Source: CBDDRG01 sp051306415
GTDB taxonomy: Bacteria > Pseudomonadota > Gammaproteobacteria > Pseudomonadales > Porticoccaceae
DNA length: 28,808 bases
Reading direction: 5' to 3'
NCBI GenBank assembly: GCA_051306415.1
Contig: JBPPNE010000343.1
Span: 1 to 28,808, forward strand
In this document: positions 28,677 to 28,808 of the stretch, one piece after another
Layout: every line of letters starts with the position of its first letter
How positions within the stretch are numbered: position 1 is the stretch's first letter
Notes under the pieces: model-generated
The model's database searches: none
Told to the model about the DNA's origin: nothing
What the model saw: only the letters and a program-made list of their open reading frames with translations
Program-made: the position numbers and the translations under genes

Positions 28677-28808
28677 TGAGACTTCCTACGAAAAAGTGGA
28701 CACCCATTGGTTAGGCGCATTGGGCTTCAAACTCGATGGGAGATCGGTAGCCGAGTGCGGAGTGTAGACGCTGCTGGTTGTAGAAATCGATATAGCTTCT
28801 GATGGAAG
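28677..28808 (-). mobile_element. IS3-family insertion sequence, one end (partial)
   Basis: TGAGACTTCCTACGAAAAAG with AGTGGACACC just after it sits at the junction with the broken attC and is the likely terminal inverted repeat. A transposase C-terminus follows on the minus strand and runs off the right edge. The exact tip is uncertain by a few bases. Confidence 0.75.
28711..28808 (-). CDS. IS3-family transposase OrfB, C-terminal end (partial)
   Basis: Hand translation from the window edge gives about 31 residues including YIDFYNQQRLHSALGYRSP and EFEAQCA before TAA at 28711. YN..R.H.ALGY.SP is the hallmark C-terminus of IS3-family OrfB transposases (rve integrase core), which cut and join DNA as part of copy-out-paste-in transposition. 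The catalytic DDE residues lie outside the window, so intactness cannot be judged. Confidence 0.88.
   Translation of the reverse strand, partial: SIRSYIDFYNQQRLHSALGYRSPIEFEAQCA

Noticed and set aside
28706..28717. GGTTAGGC near 28710 as the missing outer box of attC site 4
   Set aside because: It is the stop-codon region of the IS3 transposase on the minus strand; the match to GTTRRRY is coincidental.

Overview
The window reads as chromosomal DNA of a GC-rich gammaproteobacterium. From memory, the order acnB ... lpxH-ppiB-glnS-cysS is also the order of Pseudomonas aeruginosa and relatives, and the lipid A gene lpxH, the tRNA hydroxylase miaE and TonB/YnjBC uptake genes fit a Gram-negative cell. 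No species call is possible from the sequence alone.

Layout. (1) 1-6169, minus strand: a TonB-dependent receptor overlapping a YnjB-like binding protein and a YnjC-like permease that runs off the left edge, preceded by an exported COG4798-type methyltransferase-like protein and a Sel1-repeat protein. (2) 6457-10610, minus strand: a host-attachment-family protein, a TVP38/TMEM64-disulfide reductase fusion, tRNA-Ser(GGA) and an SMP-30-family protein. (3) 10877-12856, plus strand: an iron operon of cupredoxin-like protein, FTR1 permease and outer-membrane protein behind a promoter with a Fur-like site. (4) 13026-16673, minus strand: EmrB/EmrA-type efflux genes and a MarR regulator; three GTTGA...TCAAC palindromes overlap the -35 boxes of both efflux promoters. 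(5) 16694-26248: core genes acnB, DUF1289, GST, miaE, lpxH, ppiB, glnS and cysS, with promoters and an acnB terminator.

(6) From 26319 to the right edge the DNA becomes accessory. There is a decayed DDE transposase, then an integron cassette array read on the minus strand. It has three complete attC sites (26812-26900, 27503-27564, 28272-28395) and a fourth cut by an IS3-family element whose transposase end reaches the window edge. The cassettes carry a HigBA-like toxin-antitoxin pair, a BrnT/BrnA-like pair whose toxin has lost its normal N-terminus at the cassette boundary, and two diverged copies of a small unrecognised gene, each with a perfect AGGAGG ribosome site. No integrase is in view; given the cassette polarity it would lie to the right, beyond the IS3 element, if it exists.

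How the parts work together: region 1 looks like one outer-to-inner membrane uptake route for a scarce chelate, and region 3 is a second, siderophore-independent iron route. Region 4 is a drug-responsive efflux module that controls itself. Region 6 is a cassette store, stabilised by toxin-antitoxin genes and eroded at both visible ends by insertion sequences. The least described items are the twin small cassette genes and the attC-interrupted BrnT.
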